A stretch of 64,000 bases of DNA from Candidatus Brachybacterium merdavium. Lineage in GTDB: Bacteria > Actinomycetota > Actinomycetes > Actinomycetales > Dermabacteraceae. The notes under the pieces were generated by a model. It worked only from the letters and a program-made list of their open reading frames with translations. It ran no database searches and was not told the origin of the DNA. The DNA is taken from positions 34,601 to 98,600 of the forward strand of contig DWZH01000100.1 in NCBI GenBank assembly GCA_019118275.1, given 5' to 3'. Within the stretch, counting starts at the first letter, position 1. Every line of letters starts with the position of its first letter. Below are positions 18,719 through 28,806 of the stretch, piece after piece. The position numbers were made by a program, and so were the translations under genes.

Positions 18719-20286
18719 CGCGGGTCCTCCTTCGGGTCGGTGCCGTCAGCGGGATCCTGGCTGGCCGGTGGGGACTGACCTCGGCCCGGATCGCCACCAG
18801 GCGGCGGGGCCCCGCGGTCGGGTGGATCGCCGGCCGATCGCTCATCGGCAAGCCCGGTGGCTGCTGCGTCGGCAGAGGAGGCCGTCGGCTCGGTGGCCGA
18901 CACTCCGCCGGCCGCCGAGTCCACGGTCGCGGCGGCCGCTTTCCGCCGCTGGGCGCGGCTGAGGCGGGCCTCGGCACCGGGCTGGTCGATGTGGCGCAGA
19001 CCGATCAGGGTGCGGACCAGCGGCGGCGCGGCGATGAACAGCACCACCAGGGCCTGGATCACCTGCACCAGGTCCAGCGGCACGCTCTGGCTGGTCTCCA
19101 TCAGCCGGCCCCCGGTGGACAGGCCGGCGAAGAGCAGACCGGCCAAGATGATGCCGAGGGGCCCGGACCGGCCCAGCAGGGCCACGGTGATCGCGTCGAA
19201 GCCGATCGAACCGGCCACGCCTTCGGTCAGGCGCTTCTCGGTGCCCAGCACGTGCACCGCTCCGGCCAGGCCCACCAGGGCCCCGGCGACGACGAGCACG
19301 GAGAAAGAGGCGCGGGCCGGGGAGATGCCGGCCACCCGCGCGGCGCGCGGGTTGGAGCCCACGGCCCGGAACTGGAAGCCCAGGGTCGAGCGGCTCATCA
19401 GCCACCACAGCAGCACGGCGGAGCCGGCGGCGATCACCAGTCCGGCATGCAGTCGGAACTGGGGGCCCAGCAGGACCGGCAGGGTCGCGGAGTCCGCGAT
19501 CGACGGGGAGGTGGGCTGGGACTGGTTGGCGCCGGTGAAGACCGTCGTCTTCAGCGCGAAGAACAGCAGATAGGTTGCGATCCAGTTCAGCATGATGGTG
19601 CTGATGACCTCATTGGCCCCGAAGCGGGCCTTGAGGAAGCCGGCGATACCGCCCCAGACCGCTCCGGCCAGGGTCCCGGCCAGCAGGGCCACCAGCAGGT
19701 GGATGCCGACCGGCAGGTCCCAGCTGAAGCCGATGTAGCCGGCTGCCATGGCCCCGACGATCAGCTGGCCGGTGCCACCGATGTTGAACAGACCCGCCCG
19801 GAAGCTGACGGCCATGCCGGCCGAAGCGATGATCAGCGGGGTCGCCACGGTCAGGGTCTCGGTGAGCGGTCGCAGGCCTGCTGCCAGGGCGGGCATCAGG
19901 ACGTAGGTGCCGCTGCCGCCGGAATCCCGGACCGCCTCGGCGGCGCGGGAGAAGCCGGCCCCGTCGAACACGGCACCGCGGAACATGGCGGTGTAGGCAC
20001 CGCTGATCGACTGCCAGACCGCGATCAAGGTGTCGGAGGGCTGGTCGAAGAAGTATCCGGCGGCTTCGCGCACCCCGGCGTCGGCGATCACGATCAGGAG
20101 CGAGCCGATCAGGAAGGCGAACACGAAGCTCATCACGACGACCAGCACGTTGCCGCGGATGATCTTGTGGACAGTGCGGTTCCAGCGGCTCTCGGTCGTG
20201 GTCGGCGGGGGCGGCGAGTCGGTGCCGCCCCCGCCCACCCCGGGGGCGGCACCCTGCGCGGTCGCGTCGACGGTCAGCGAGTTCAC
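18715..20286 (-). CDS. Nucleoside ABC transporter permease (first)
   Basis: 523 residues. About ten membrane helices occupy residues 45-410, including F-R-A-G-L-F-N-I-G-G-T-G-Q, the NupP-type signature. The last 100 residues are an unusual Ala/Pro/Gly/Asp-rich cytosolic tail with no recognisable domain. It overlaps both neighbours by 4 nt (ATGA), so ATPase and the two permeases should be made together. Confidence 0.93.
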   Translation of the reverse strand: MNSLTVDATAQGAAPGVGGGGTDSPPPPTTTESRWNRTVHKIIRGNVLVVVMSFVFAFLIGSLLIVIADAGVREAAGYFFDQPSDTLIAVWQSISGAYTAMFRGAVFDGAGFSRAAEAVRDSGGSGTYVLMPALAAGLRPLTETLTVATPLIIASAGMAVSFRAGLFNIGGTGQLIVGAMAAGYIGFSWDLPVGIHLLVALLAGTLAGAVWGGIAGFLKARFGANEVISTIMLNWIATYLLFFALKTTVFTGANQSQPTSPSIADSATLPVLLGPQFRLHAGLVIAAGSAVLLWWLMSRSTLGFQFRAVGSNPRAARVAGISPARASFSVLVVAGALVGLAGAVHVLGTEKRLTEGVAGSIGFDAITVALLGRSGPLGIILAGLLFAGLSTGGRLMETSQSVPLDLVQVIQALVVLFIAAPPLVRTLIGLRHIDQPGAEARLSRAQRRKAAAATVDSAAGGVSATEPTASSADAAATGLADERSAGDPPDRGAPPPGGDPGRGQSPPASQDPADGTDPKEDPR

Positions 20287-21860
20287 GCGGTCACTCCTTC
20301 GTCGGCGAGCTGCGAGTCGGTGGTGCGGGCGGCTCCGGAGGCCACCGCCTCGCGGGCGGCCTCGGCGGTGTAGCCGGCCATCATCATGCCCAGCACGTCG
20401 CGGTCCTCGTCCCCGGGCACGATGCCCAAGATCCCTCCCCGGTACATCACCGCGATCCGGTCGGCCAGCTGGACGACCTCGTCGAGCTCGGTGGAGACGA
20501 TCACCACGGGGGTGCCCTTGTCACGCTCGTCCAGGAGCCGCCGATGCAGGAACTCGATGGAGCCGACGTCGACCCCGCGGGTGGGCTGGGAGGCGATCAG
20601 CAGCGACAGCTCGCGGTTCAGGGCCCGGGCCATCACCACCTTCTGCTGGTTGCCGCCGGAGAGGTTCGCCACGGTGGAGTCGGCCGACTGGGTGCGCACG
20701 TCGAACTCGGGGATCAGCTTCTCGGCGTTCTCGCGCACGACGGCGGGGCGCATCGCGATCGCGGACCCGTAGGGAGGCCGGTCGAACTGGTCCAGCACCA
20801 GGTTCTCGGCGACCGAGAAAGTGGGGACCAGGGCATCATGGGTGCGGTCCTCGGGGACGAAGCCGATGCCCGCGTCCAGGATCTGCTTGGTGGAGCGACC
20901 GATCAGCTCGCGGCCCCCGAGGCGGGCCGAGCCATCGACGGTCTCCTGCAACCCCAGCAGCGCCTCGGTCAGCTCCGTCTGCCCGTTGCCCTGGACCCCG
21001 GCCACGGCCAGCACCTCGCCGTGACGGACCTCGAAGGAGACCCCGTCCAGGACGCGGACGCCGGCCTCGTCGGTGACCCGCAGGTCGGTGACTTCCAGCG
21101 CCACCTCGCCGGGAGCCGCGGGGGCCTTCTCCAGGGCGAGGGAGACGGAGCGTCCCACCATCAGGGAGGCCAGTTCCGCCTGGTCGGCCGAGGGGTCGGC
21201 CTCGCCGACCACCTTCCCGTGGCGGATCACGGTGATCCGATCGGAGACCGCCTTGACCTCGCGCAGCTTGTGGGTGATGAACACGATCGAGGTGCCCTCG
21301 TCGCGCAGCTGACGCATGATCTGCATCAGCTCGTCCGTCTCCTGCGGGGTGAGCACGGCGGTGGGCTCGTCCAGCACCAGCACCTCCGCCCGGCGACTGA
21401 GGGCCTTGACGATCTCCACCCGCTGCTGAGCGCCGACGGGGAGGTTCTCGACCCGGGCGTCGGGATCGAGGTCGAAGCCGAAGCGGGCCGAGATCTCCCG
21501 CACCAGCGTCCGGGCGGCGCCCAGGTCCAGCAGTCCGCCGGGCCCGGTGGGCTCGTGGCCGAGCACGACGTTCTCGGCGACGGTGAACACCGGCACCAGC
21601 ATGAAGTGCTGATGGACCATGCCGATCCCGGCGGCCATCGCGTCCCCGGGGTCGGAGAAGGTGACCGGCTGCTCGTCGATCAGGATCTGGCCGCCGTCGG
21701 GGCGGTACAACCCGTACAGGACGTTCATCAGGGTGGATTTTCCGGCCCCGTTCTCGCCCAACAGGGAGTGGATCTCCCCGGGCTCGACGACGAGGTCGAT
21801 GGCATCGTTGGCCACGAGCGACCCGAAGGTCTTCGTGATGGCGCGCAGTTCGAGCTTCAC
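20283..21860 (-). CDS. Nucleoside ABC transporter ATP-binding protein (tandem NBDs)
   Basis: 525 residues with two nucleotide-binding domains, as in sugar/nucleoside importers. The first has a full Walker A (G-E-N-G-A-G-K-S-T) and V-L-D-E-P-T. The second has the degenerate Walker A G-V-Q-G-N-G-Q-T-E usual for this family, with signature L-S-G-G-N-Q-Q-K. It energises uptake by the two following permeases; the binding lipoprotein is encoded upstream at 22058-23167. Confidence 0.95.
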   Translation of the reverse strand: MKLELRAITKTFGSLVANDAIDLVVEPGEIHSLLGENGAGKSTLMNVLYGLYRPDGGQILIDEQPVTFSDPGDAMAAGIGMVHQHFMLVPVFTVAENVVLGHEPTGPGGLLDLGAARTLVREISARFGFDLDPDARVENLPVGAQQRVEIVKALSRRAEVLVLDEPTAVLTPQETDELMQIMRQLRDEGTSIVFITHKLREVKAVSDRITVIRHGKVVGEADPSADQAELASLMVGRSVSLALEKAPAAPGEVALEVTDLRVTDEAGVRVLDGVSFEVRHGEVLAVAGVQGNGQTELTEALLGLQETVDGSARLGGRELIGRSTKQILDAGIGFVPEDRTHDALVPTFSVAENLVLDQFDRPPYGSAIAMRPAVVRENAEKLIPEFDVRTQSADSTVANLSGGNQQKVVMARALNRELSLLIASQPTRGVDVGSIEFLHRRLLDERDKGTPVVIVSTELDEVVQLADRIAVMYRGGILGIVPGDEDRDVLGMMMAGYTAEAAREAVASGAARTTDSQLADEGVTA

Positions 21861-22004
21861 ACAACTCGCTTCCGTCAGCTCCGGCCACGTGCGGCCGGTC
21901 GAGCGAAGGGATGAGAGGCCGACCAGGTCTCACCGCCACGTCGATGCGACGGCCCAGGCGGGCTCCTCGGGCACCTCGGTGGCTTCCTCGGCGCCGGACG
22001 GTCG

Positions 22005-22044
22005 CCGGGTCGCGGCCCCGCCCGGTGGCGGGGCCGCGACCCGG
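22005..22044 (-). terminator. 18-bp perfect hairpin between lipoprotein and ATPase genes
   Basis: Arms 22005-22022 and 22027-22044 are exact complements around a 4-nt loop. It starts 13 nt after the lipoprotein stop codon on the transcribed strand, with no T-run. Inside a transporter operon such a stem typically lets some transcription through and protects the 3' end of the binding-protein message, making that protein in excess. The rest of the 21861-22057 gap shows nothing else. Confidence 0.7.
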
Positions 22045-22057
22045 TCACCTCACCTGA

Positions 22058-23167
22058 TCAGGACTGCTCGGGGGCGGCGTCCGTCTCGATCTCGACGGTC
22101 CCGTCGATGATCTCCTGGGTGAGCGACTCGATCTCCTCGGTCAGCTCGGCGGGGACCTCGTCCTCGAAGTCGTGGTAGGGGGCCAGGCCCACGCCACCGT
22201 TCTCGAGGGTGCCGACGTAGGGAGTGGAGTCGAACTCCCCGTCCACGGCGCCGCCGATGACGTCCTCGACCGCGGTGGTCATCTCCTTCATCACCGAGGT
22301 GAGGATCACCGACTGGGCGTCCTCGTCGGAGGCGTTGGTCTCGTAGCCATCGGCGTCGACCCAGATCACCTTGCGACCCTCGCCCTCCTTGGCGGAGGCC
22401 AGGGTCCCCGCACCCACGGGACCGGCCACCGGCATCACGATGTCCGCGCCGGCGTTGTAGAATTCGTCGGAGACGGCCTTGCCCTTGGACTGATCCTCGA
22501 AGTCGCCGGTGATGGAGCCCTCCTGGGTCTCCTTGTTCCAGCCCATGGCCTCGACGTCGGTGTCGTGGGTGTCGTTGTAGTGGGCCACGCCGTCTACGAA
22601 GCCGTCCATGAAGATGGTCACGGTCGGGATGTTCACGCCGCCGTAGGTGGCGACCTTGCCGGTCTCGCTCATGCCGGCCGCGAGGTATCCGGCCAGGAAG
22701 GCGGCCTCGGCGGTGTTGAACTCGATGGGCTTGACGTTGTCGACCTCGATCGGGTCGCCGTCGGGGTTCTGGGCGGTGGAGTCCATGATCGCGAAGTCGA
22801 CGTCCGGGTTCGCCTCGGCGGCGGTGCCGGTGGCGGGAGCCAGCAGGAAGCCGACCGTGAAGACCAGGTCGCAGCCTTCGGTGACCATGTTGTTGATGTT
22901 CGGCGCGAAGTCGGAGTCGGTGGTGGACTCGGCGGTCGCGTGATCGATGCCGTGCTCGTCCACGGAGTTCATCAGGCCGTCGTAGCTGGATTCGTTGAAG
23001 GACTTGTCGTCCCAGCCGCCGGAGTCGGAGACCATGCAGGTCTTGAAATCGGCCGAGGCGCCGTCGCCTCCCCCCTCGCCGTCGCCCTCTGCAGGGGCGG
23101 TGCCACAGGCGGCCAGGGTCAGGATGCCTGCGCCCGCCAGACCGAGCGTGCGCTTGATGCTCTTCAT
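22058..23167 (-). CDS. BMP-family nucleoside-binding lipoprotein
   Basis: 369 residues. A signal peptide with lipobox L-T-L-A-A-C places a lipidated cysteine at C21. The mature part is a type I periplasmic-binding fold of the BmpA/PnrA/NupN family: ligand Asp near D-K-S-F-N-E-S, D-F-A-I-M-D, and V-A-T-Y-G-G. It captures nucleosides outside the membrane and delivers them to the ABC genes downstream. Very acidic composition fits an exported protein. GGAGGAG precedes the ATG. Confidence 0.95.
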   Translation of the reverse strand: MKSIKRTLGLAGAGILTLAACGTAPAEGDGEGGGDGASADFKTCMVSDSGGWDDKSFNESSYDGLMNSVDEHGIDHATAESTTDSDFAPNINNMVTEGCDLVFTVGFLLAPATGTAAEANPDVDFAIMDSTAQNPDGDPIEVDNVKPIEFNTAEAAFLAGYLAAGMSETGKVATYGGVNIPTVTIFMDGFVDGVAHYNDTHDTDVEAMGWNKETQEGSITGDFEDQSKGKAVSDEFYNAGADIVMPVAGPVGAGTLASAKEGEGRKVIWVDADGYETNASDEDAQSVILTSVMKEMTTAVEDVIGGAVDGEFDSTPYVGTLENGGVGLAPYHDFEDEVPAELTEEIESLTQEIIDGTVEIETDAAPEQS

Positions 23168-23399
23168 GAGATTCTCCTCCGGATGGATGGGGACCGGACG
23201 GACCCGGGTCTCGGGCAGCTGTTGGTCGCGGTCAATCGGACATTAGCTCTCCGGAGCGGCCGGCGAGTGCCGGTTCGAGCAGGCCGTGTGAACTGTTATG
23301 AAATCGACGCGGAGCGGGCGGCCGCGTGGACACGAAGACCCCTTTCGCTCCCAGGGACCACCCGGCTGTGGCGGTCCCCGGGAACGGGGCCGGATCACC

Positions 23400-24641
23400 T
23401 CAAGCGGGCACGAGATCGCGCTGGACGCAGGCGCTCGCGAGCACGCCGGCACCGATGCCGATGGCGCGCTCGTCGATCATCAGGTCGCCCATGTGCAGGT
23501 CGTAGGTTCTTCCTCCCGGGGTGCGGGTGCCCAGGCGCGCGAGCGCCCCGGGCACCTTCTCGAGATACCAGGCGAAGTCCTCGCCGCCCAGCGACTGTGC
23601 GGTGGGGTCGAGGTACTGCCGGCCCAGCACCCCGGCCACTGCCGCCTCCAGCACGGCGACGGAGGAAGCCGAGTTCGAGACGGGCGGCACCCCTCGGTCA
23701 TGGGTGACCCGGGCCTCCACGCCCCAGGGCCGGACCAGATCGGCGAGGAGCTCGACCAGCAACCGCTCGGCGCGGTCCCAGGCGTCATGGTCCAGGCAGC
23801 GCAGGGTCCCCTCGAGGGTGCCGGAGCTGGGGATGGCGTTGAAGGCGGAGCCGGCATGGATGCTGCCCCAGGTCAGGTTCACTCCGGAGCGCGGATCCAT
23901 GCGGCGGGTCAGGGCGGCCGGCAACTAGGTGACGATCGAGCCGAGCGCGTAGATGAGGTCCTGGCTGAGGTGGGGCCGGGAGGTGTGGCCGCCCGAGCCA
24001 CGCACCTGGATGGTGACCGGATCGGTCGCCGAGGTGATGGGGCCGGTCTTGAGCCCGATGTGGCCGACGTCGACCCCCGGGTCGCAGTGCAGGGCCAGGA
24101 TGGAGTCGACCCCCTCGACCACGCCCTCGGAGATCATCTCCAGGGCTCCGCAGGGGTGCATCTCCTCCGAGGGCTGGAAGACCAGCCGCACGCTCCGGCG
24201 CAGCGCCCCGGCCTCGGCCACCCGCACCAGGGAGTGGGCGGCACCCAGGACCGCGCTCATGTGGACGTCGTGGCCGCAGGAGTGGGAGACCCCCTCGACA
24301 ATGGAGCGGAAGGGGACCGTGGACAGCTCGGGGATGCCGAGGGCGTCCATGTCGGCGCGCAGCGCGATCGGTCGCAGGGTGGGATCGCTGCCGGGGATGT
24401 CGCAGATCGCTCCGGTGCGCGGCATCCGCACCGGGGACAGCCCCAGCGCGCTCAGCTGCTCGACGACGTAGTCGGTGGTGGCGTGCTCCTGCCGGGACAG
24501 CTCGGGGTGGCGGTGGAGGTGGCGGCGGATGTCGCGCAGCTCCTCGGCCCGCTCGGCGACGGTGCGGGCGATCAGGCCCTCCGGCCCGAGCATCGCTCGC
24601 TGCTCCTGCGTTCCCAGCAGCACCTGCTGTGCCTGCTCCAC
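23400..24641 (-). pseudogene. M20-family amidohydrolase/peptidase interrupted by one in-frame amber codon
   Basis: Residues 1-238 (24641 to 23928) carry the metal site S-H-S-C-G-H-D-V-H, S-E-E-M and H-C-D-P-G, up to the start of the dimerisation domain at G-S-I-V-T. A TAG at 23925-23927 follows. The very next codons continue in the same frame as the missing half (P-A-A-L-T-R-R-M-D-P to G-G-E-D-F-A-W-Y-L and the end at 23400). Relatives usually have Glu or Asp between I-V-T and L-P-A, so a single GAG-to-TAG change explains the break. Either a recent pseudogene, an assembly error, or amber readthrough; without readthrough neither half should be active. Confidence 0.85.
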
Positions 24642-24698
24642 GTGCGCTCCCCCTGCTGCTCCGATCCTGTACCACGCCCTGCTCCGCGAGAGCCCGGT

Positions 24699-25850
24699 TC
24701 AGAGCAGGTGCTCCGGTCCGGTCCTCTCCAGGTCTCGCACCAGGGCTGTGAGGTCCTGGGCCCGGTCGTCGGCCAGGACCAGCAGCACGTCCTCGGTGTC
24801 GACGACGCTGATCCCCTCCAGGCCGACCAGGGCGATGTGGCGATGCGTCGAACCGTACACCGTGGCCCGGGAGGAGATCGCCTGCACCGTCGCCGTTCCC
24901 AGCGCCCGGGCATCGCTGTCGTCGGTGCCGACGCTGCGTGCGCCGCCCGCCTCGGGATGCTCCTCACGCAGCTGACGGGCCAGGGCCGCGAAGTCCCCGA
25001 CGTCATCCCACGCGAACCCGGCCGGGACCACGACGACCCGACCGTCCGCGGCCAGGGGTTCGGCCAGGGCGTGGTCGATCGCGATCGCGGTCAGGCGCGG
25101 CCACACCCGCGCGATCAGCTGCTCGTACTCCGGGCTCCCGTGGGCGGCGGCGATCTCCCGCACCCCCGCGGCCAGCGGTGGGAGCTGCTCGGCCAGTGCG
25201 TCCAACAGCACCCGGGCGCGTGCCAGGAACATCCCGGCGTTCCAGAAGAAACGGCCGCTGGCCAGGAACTGCCGGGCCCGCTCGGGGTCGGGTTTCTCGA
25301 CGAAACGGGTCACGGGGAGCGCGCCGTCCGCACTCGGCGTCCCGGGACGGCCGACGGCCGGCTCATACCCGCTCGCGCATTCGACGTACCCGAACCCGGT
25401 GGCAGGGTGGGTGGGGCTGATGCCGAGGGTGACCAGGTGGCCGGCCTCCGCGGCCCGGCGGGCGGCGGTCACCGTCTCGGCGAAGGCCTCCTCGTCGCCG
25501 ATCAGGTGATCGGCGGCGAAGGAGCCGATCACCGCGTCGGGGTCCTCGCGCTCGACGACGGCCGCGGCCCAGGCGATCGCGGGCATGGAGTTGCGCGGCT
25601 CGGGTTCGCTGAGCACGCACGCCGCGCCGCCGAGCTGCTCGCCGACCTCCGCGGTGTGCCCGGCTCCGGTGACCACGATCGGCCGGCCGTCCGCGAGCGG
25701 GCCGAGCCGGTCCACGGTCTGCTGCAGCAGCGACCGTCCCACCCCGGTGGGGTCGAGCAGGAACTTGGGTCGGCGGCGGCGTGAGAGCGGCCACAGCCGA
25801 GTCCCGGCCCCGCCGGCCGGGATCACCGGGATGAAGGGTGCTGACGCCAT
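24699..25850 (-). CDS. manC: Mannose-1-phosphate guanylyltransferase
   Basis: 383 residues. It makes GDP-mannose from GTP and mannose 1-phosphate for glycan synthesis. The N-terminal P-A-G-G-A-G-T-R-L-W-P-L-S-R is the pyrophosphorylase signature, with R-P-K-F-L, E-P-E-P-R-N-S, A-A-D-H and the F-V-E-K-P segment. It lacks the C-terminal isomerase domain of long ManC enzymes. The start at 25850 is set by a TATCCT box 6 nt upstream; the open frame extends much further but has no family similarity. Confidence 0.92.
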   Translation of the reverse strand: MASAPFIPVIPAGGAGTRLWPLSRRRRPKFLLDPTGVGRSLLQQTVDRLGPLADGRPIVVTGAGHTAEVGEQLGGAACVLSEPEPRNSMPAIAWAAAVVEREDPDAVIGSFAADHLIGDEEAFAETVTAARRAAEAGHLVTLGISPTHPATGFGYVECASGYEPAVGRPGTPSADGALPVTRFVEKPDPERARQFLASGRFFWNAGMFLARARVLLDALAEQLPPLAAGVREIAAAHGSPEYEQLIARVWPRLTAIAIDHALAEPLAADGRVVVVPAGFAWDDVGDFAALARQLREEHPEAGGARSVGTDDSDARALGTATVQAISSRATVYGSTHRHIALVGLEGISVVDTEDVLLVLADDRAQDLTALVRDLERTGPEHLL

Positions 25851-25856
25851 CGGCCC

Positions 25857-25862
25857 AGGATA
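25857..25862 (-). promoter_or_regulatory. -10 box of a probable leaderless transcript (manC)
   Basis: TATCCT on the minus strand ends 6 nt before the ATG at 25850. Confidence 0.5.
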
Positions 25863-25948
25863 TCCGGGCCCGCGACGCGCGTGCGGGGGCCTGAGCGGGG
25901 TCGCGGCACCGGCGGATCGAGGTGCCCAGGACCTGCACGTCAAAGTGC

Positions 25949-25954
25949 TAGGCT
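25949..25954 (+). promoter_or_regulatory. Candidate -10 box for the sdhCDAB operon
   Basis: TAGGCT in the manC/sdhC divergent gap would give a leader of about 165 nt before the GTG of sdhC. No good -35 is seen and the leader shows no recognised riboswitch. Confidence 0.35.
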
Positions 25955-26124
25955 GACACCGCCCCTGTCGGGGGCGATGATGATGTCGCCGTGTCATGAA
26001 CCGGTCGTCTGCGAAGGCGCGCCGAGGCCGTCCCGCGAGCCGGGCCGGTCCCGGTCCCGGCGCACCGCAGCACGGCGTCCGCATCCGCTTCCCGGCACCA
26101 TCCCGACGCTTCTGGAGGAACTCC

Positions 26125-26502
26125 GTGGCATCCGCCCAATCCGGGACGCTGTATCGCGGTCGCGAGGGCATGTGGTCCTGGGTCGCTCACCGCATCTCAG
26201 GCATGCTCATCTTCCTGTTCCTGCTCGTGCACGTCCTGGACACCGCACTGGTGCGGGTGTCCCCCGAGGCGTACAACGAGGTGATCGGCCACTACAAGAC
26301 GGTCGTCTTCGGTCTGGGCGAGGTCGGGCTGGTGGCTGCGGTCGTCTTCCATGCGCTCAACGGCCTGCGCATCATCCTGGTGGACTTCTGGTCCGGGGGG
26401 ACCAGGCACCACCGCAAGATGTTCTGGGGCGTCGTGGCCCTGTGGGTCCTGCTCATGGCCGGTTTCCTGCCCCGCCACCTGATGCACATGTTCGGAGCTT
26501 GA
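26125..26502 (+). CDS. sdhC: Succinate dehydrogenase cytochrome b556 subunit
   Basis: 125 residues with three membrane helices. The H-R-I-S-G segment in helix one and V-F-H-A-L-N-G-L-R in helix two supply quinone- and haem-site residues of SdhC. The start is the GTG at 26125, with GGAGG 6 nt upstream; the frame is open to 25996 but that part is Arg/Pro-rich and unlike SdhC. It anchors the SdhAB dimer to the membrane. Confidence 0.93.
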   Translation: MASAQSGTLYRGREGMWSWVAHRISGMLIFLFLLVHVLDTALVRVSPEAYNEVIGHYKTVVFGLGEVGLVAAVVFHALNGLRIILVDFWSGGTRHHRKMFWGVVALWVLLMAGFLPRHLMHMFGA

Positions 26503-26503
26503 G

Positions 26504-26953
26504 ATGACCACTTCCACGATCCCCGACCCGAGCACCCGATACCGTCGCACCGGTCAGCGCGGCCTCAACGGCCAGATGATGTCGTGGCTGTTCATGCGCA
26601 TGTCCGGCGTCCTGCTGGTCATCCTCGTCTTCGGCCACCTGTTCGTGAACCTGTGGCTGGGCGAGGGCGTCCAGGGCATCGACTTCGCCTTCGTCGCCGG
26701 CAAGTGGACCTCGCCGTTCTGGCAGGTCTGGGACCTGACCATGTTGTGGCTGGGCCTGCTGCACGGCGGCAACGGCGTGCGCACCATCATCGAGGACTAC
26801 GCGCGCAACTCCACCCTGCGGCTGACCCTGAAGGGTCTGCTGTACTTCGCGGTGGTCATCACGCTGATCCTCGGGACCCTGGTGATCTTCACCTTCGACC
26901 CCTGCCCGGCGGGCGCCGAACCGAGTCTGCTGCCGTCCATCTGCGAGGGCTGA
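26504..26953 (+). CDS. sdhD: Succinate dehydrogenase hydrophobic anchor subunit
   Basis: 149 residues with three membrane helices after a short charged N-terminus. [16 protein letters not shown] and [11 protein letters not shown] are typical SdhD motifs. It pairs with SdhC to bind haem and quinone. It begins 2 nt after the sdhC stop. Confidence 0.93.
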   Translation: MTTSTIPDPSTRYRRTGQRGLNGQMMSWLFMRMSGVLLVILVFGHLFVNLWLGEGVQGIDFAFVAGKWTSPFWQVWDLTMLWLGLLHGGNGVRTIIEDYARNSTLRLTLKGLLYFAVVITLILGTLVIFTFDPCPAGAEPSLLPSICEG

Positions 26954-27030
26954 CCGTCCGATCCCGGCTCCGGCAGCCCCCTCCACCCCAGTCCTTCCCG
27001 GTCGTGATCGAAACGGAGCATTTCCCAGAT

Positions 27031-28806
27031 ATGCAGACCCACACCTACGACGTGGTGATCGTCGGCGCCGGAGGCGCCGGCATGCGCGCCGCCCTGGAGT
27101 CCTCCACGCGTGCCCGCACCGCGGTCGTCACCAAGCTCTACCCCACGCGCTCACACACCGGCGCGGCCCAGGGCGGCATGTGCGCCGCGCTGGCCAACGT
27201 CGAGGAGGACAACTGGGAGTGGCACACCTACGACACCATCAAGGGCGGTGACTACCTCGTCGATCAGGACGCCGCTGAGGTGATGGCCAAGGAAGCCATC
27301 GACGCGGTGCTCGACCTGGAGAAGATGGGCCTGCCCTTCAACCGCACCCCGGAGGGCAGGATCGACCAGCGCCGCTTCGGCGGCCATACCCGCGATCACG
27401 GCGAGGCACCCGTGCGCCGCTCCTGCTACGCGGCCGACCGCACCGGGCACATGATCCTGCAGACCCTCTACCAGAACTGCGTCAAGCAGGACGTCGAGTT
27501 CTTCAACGAGTACTACGTGCTCGATGTGCTGATGACCGGCGATCCGCGGTCCGACGAGGGCGTGCGCGCCTCCGGTGTGGTCACCTATGAGCTGGCCACC
27601 GGCGAGATCCACGTGTTCCGCGCGAAGTCGGTGGTGTTCGCCTCGGGCGGTTTCGGCAAGATCTTCAAGACCACCTCCAATGCGCACACCCTGACCGGTG
27701 ACGGCCCGGCAATGGCCCTGCGTCGCGGCATCCCCCTGGAGGACATGGAGTTCTTCCAGTTCCACCCCACGGGCCTGGCCGGCCTGGGCATCCTGCTGTC
27801 GGAGGCGGCCCGGGGTGAGGGTGGCGTCCTGCGCAACAACGACATGGAGCGCTTCATGGAGCGCTACGCACCCACGCTGAAGGACCTCGCTCCCCGTGAC
27901 GTGGTCGCCCGGGCGATGGCCAACGAGGTGCGGGAGGGCCGCGGCGCCGGTCCCAAGAAGGAATACGTCTACCTGGACCTGACCCACCTCGAGCCCTCGC
28001 ACATCGATGCGAAGCTCCCGGACATCACCGAGTTCGCCCGCACCTACCTGGGCGTGGAGCCGTACACGGACCCGATCCCGGTGTTCCCCACCGCGCACTA
28101 CGGCATGGGTGGCATCCCCACCAACATCCAGGGCGAGGTGCTGCGCAATGCCACAGACACCATCCCCGGGCTGTACGCCGCCGGGGAGACCGCCTGCGTG
28201 TCGGTCCATGGCGGCAACCGCCTGGGCACCAACTCGCTGCTGGACATCAACGTCTTCGGCCGCCGCGCCGGCATCGCCGCCGCGGAGCACGCCGAGATGG
28301 TCGAGATGCCGGAGCTGCCCGCGGGCGTGGAGGATCCGACCGTCGAGCTGCTGCAGCGTCTGCGCGACCGTCCCGCGACCGAGGACCGCATCGCCGACAT
28401 CCGCAGCGACCTGCAGGAGACCATGGACACCAACGTCCAGGTCTTCCGCAGCGACGAGACCTGTCGCCAGGCCCTGGCCGACATCGTCGAGCTCAAGAAG
28501 CGCTACGAGACGGTCGCCATCCAGGACAAGGGGATGCGCTACAACCTGGATCTGATGGAGGCCGTCGAGCTCGGCTTCCTGCTGGATCTGGCCGAGGTCG
28601 TCGCGCTCGGTGCGCTCTACCGCAAGGAGTCCCGCGGCGGGCACTTCCGCGAGGACTACGAGTCGCGTGACGACGCGACCTTCCTGCACCACACGATGGC
28701 CTACCGCACCCTGGACGGGGAGGAGGGCTCCGAGGGCACCTCCATCCGTCTGGGGACCAAGCCGGTCGTCATCACCCGCTACGAGCCGAAGGAGCGTACG
28801 TTCTGA
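27031..28806 (+). CDS. sdhA: Succinate dehydrogenase flavoprotein subunit
   Basis: 591 residues. It oxidises succinate to fumarate on a covalently bound [14 protein letters not shown] binds FAD, the His of [10 protein letters not shown] is the flavin attachment site, H-P-T-G and the catalytic R-rich segments are present, and the C-terminal helical domain is full length. The ATG at 27031 is preferred because the protein begins with the usual H-x-Y-D-V-V-I-V-G. The stop shares one base with the sdhB start. Confidence 0.97.
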   Translation: MQTHTYDVVIVGAGGAGMRAALESSTRARTAVVTKLYPTRSHTGAAQGGMCAALANVEEDNWEWHTYDTIKGGDYLVDQDAAEVMAKEAIDAVLDLEKMGLPFNRTPEGRIDQRRFGGHTRDHGEAPVRRSCYAADRTGHMILQTLYQNCVKQDVEFFNEYYVLDVLMTGDPRSDEGVRASGVVTYELATGEIHVFRAKSVVFASGGFGKIFKTTSNAHTLTGDGPAMALRRGIPLEDMEFFQFHPTGLAGLGILLSEAARGEGGVLRNNDMERFMERYAPTLKDLAPRDVVARAMANEVREGRGAGPKKEYVYLDLTHLEPSHIDAKLPDITEFARTYLGVEPYTDPIPVFPTAHYGMGGIPTNIQGEVLRNATDTIPGLYAAGETACVSVHGGNRLGTNSLLDINVFGRRAGIAAAEHAEMVEMPELPAGVEDPTVELLQRLRDRPATEDRIADIRSDLQETMDTNVQVFRSDETCRQALADIVELKKRYETVAIQDKGMRYNLDLMEAVELGFLLDLAEVVALGALYRKESRGGHFREDYESRDDATFLHHTMAYRTLDGEEGSEGTSIRLGTKPVVITRYEPKERTF

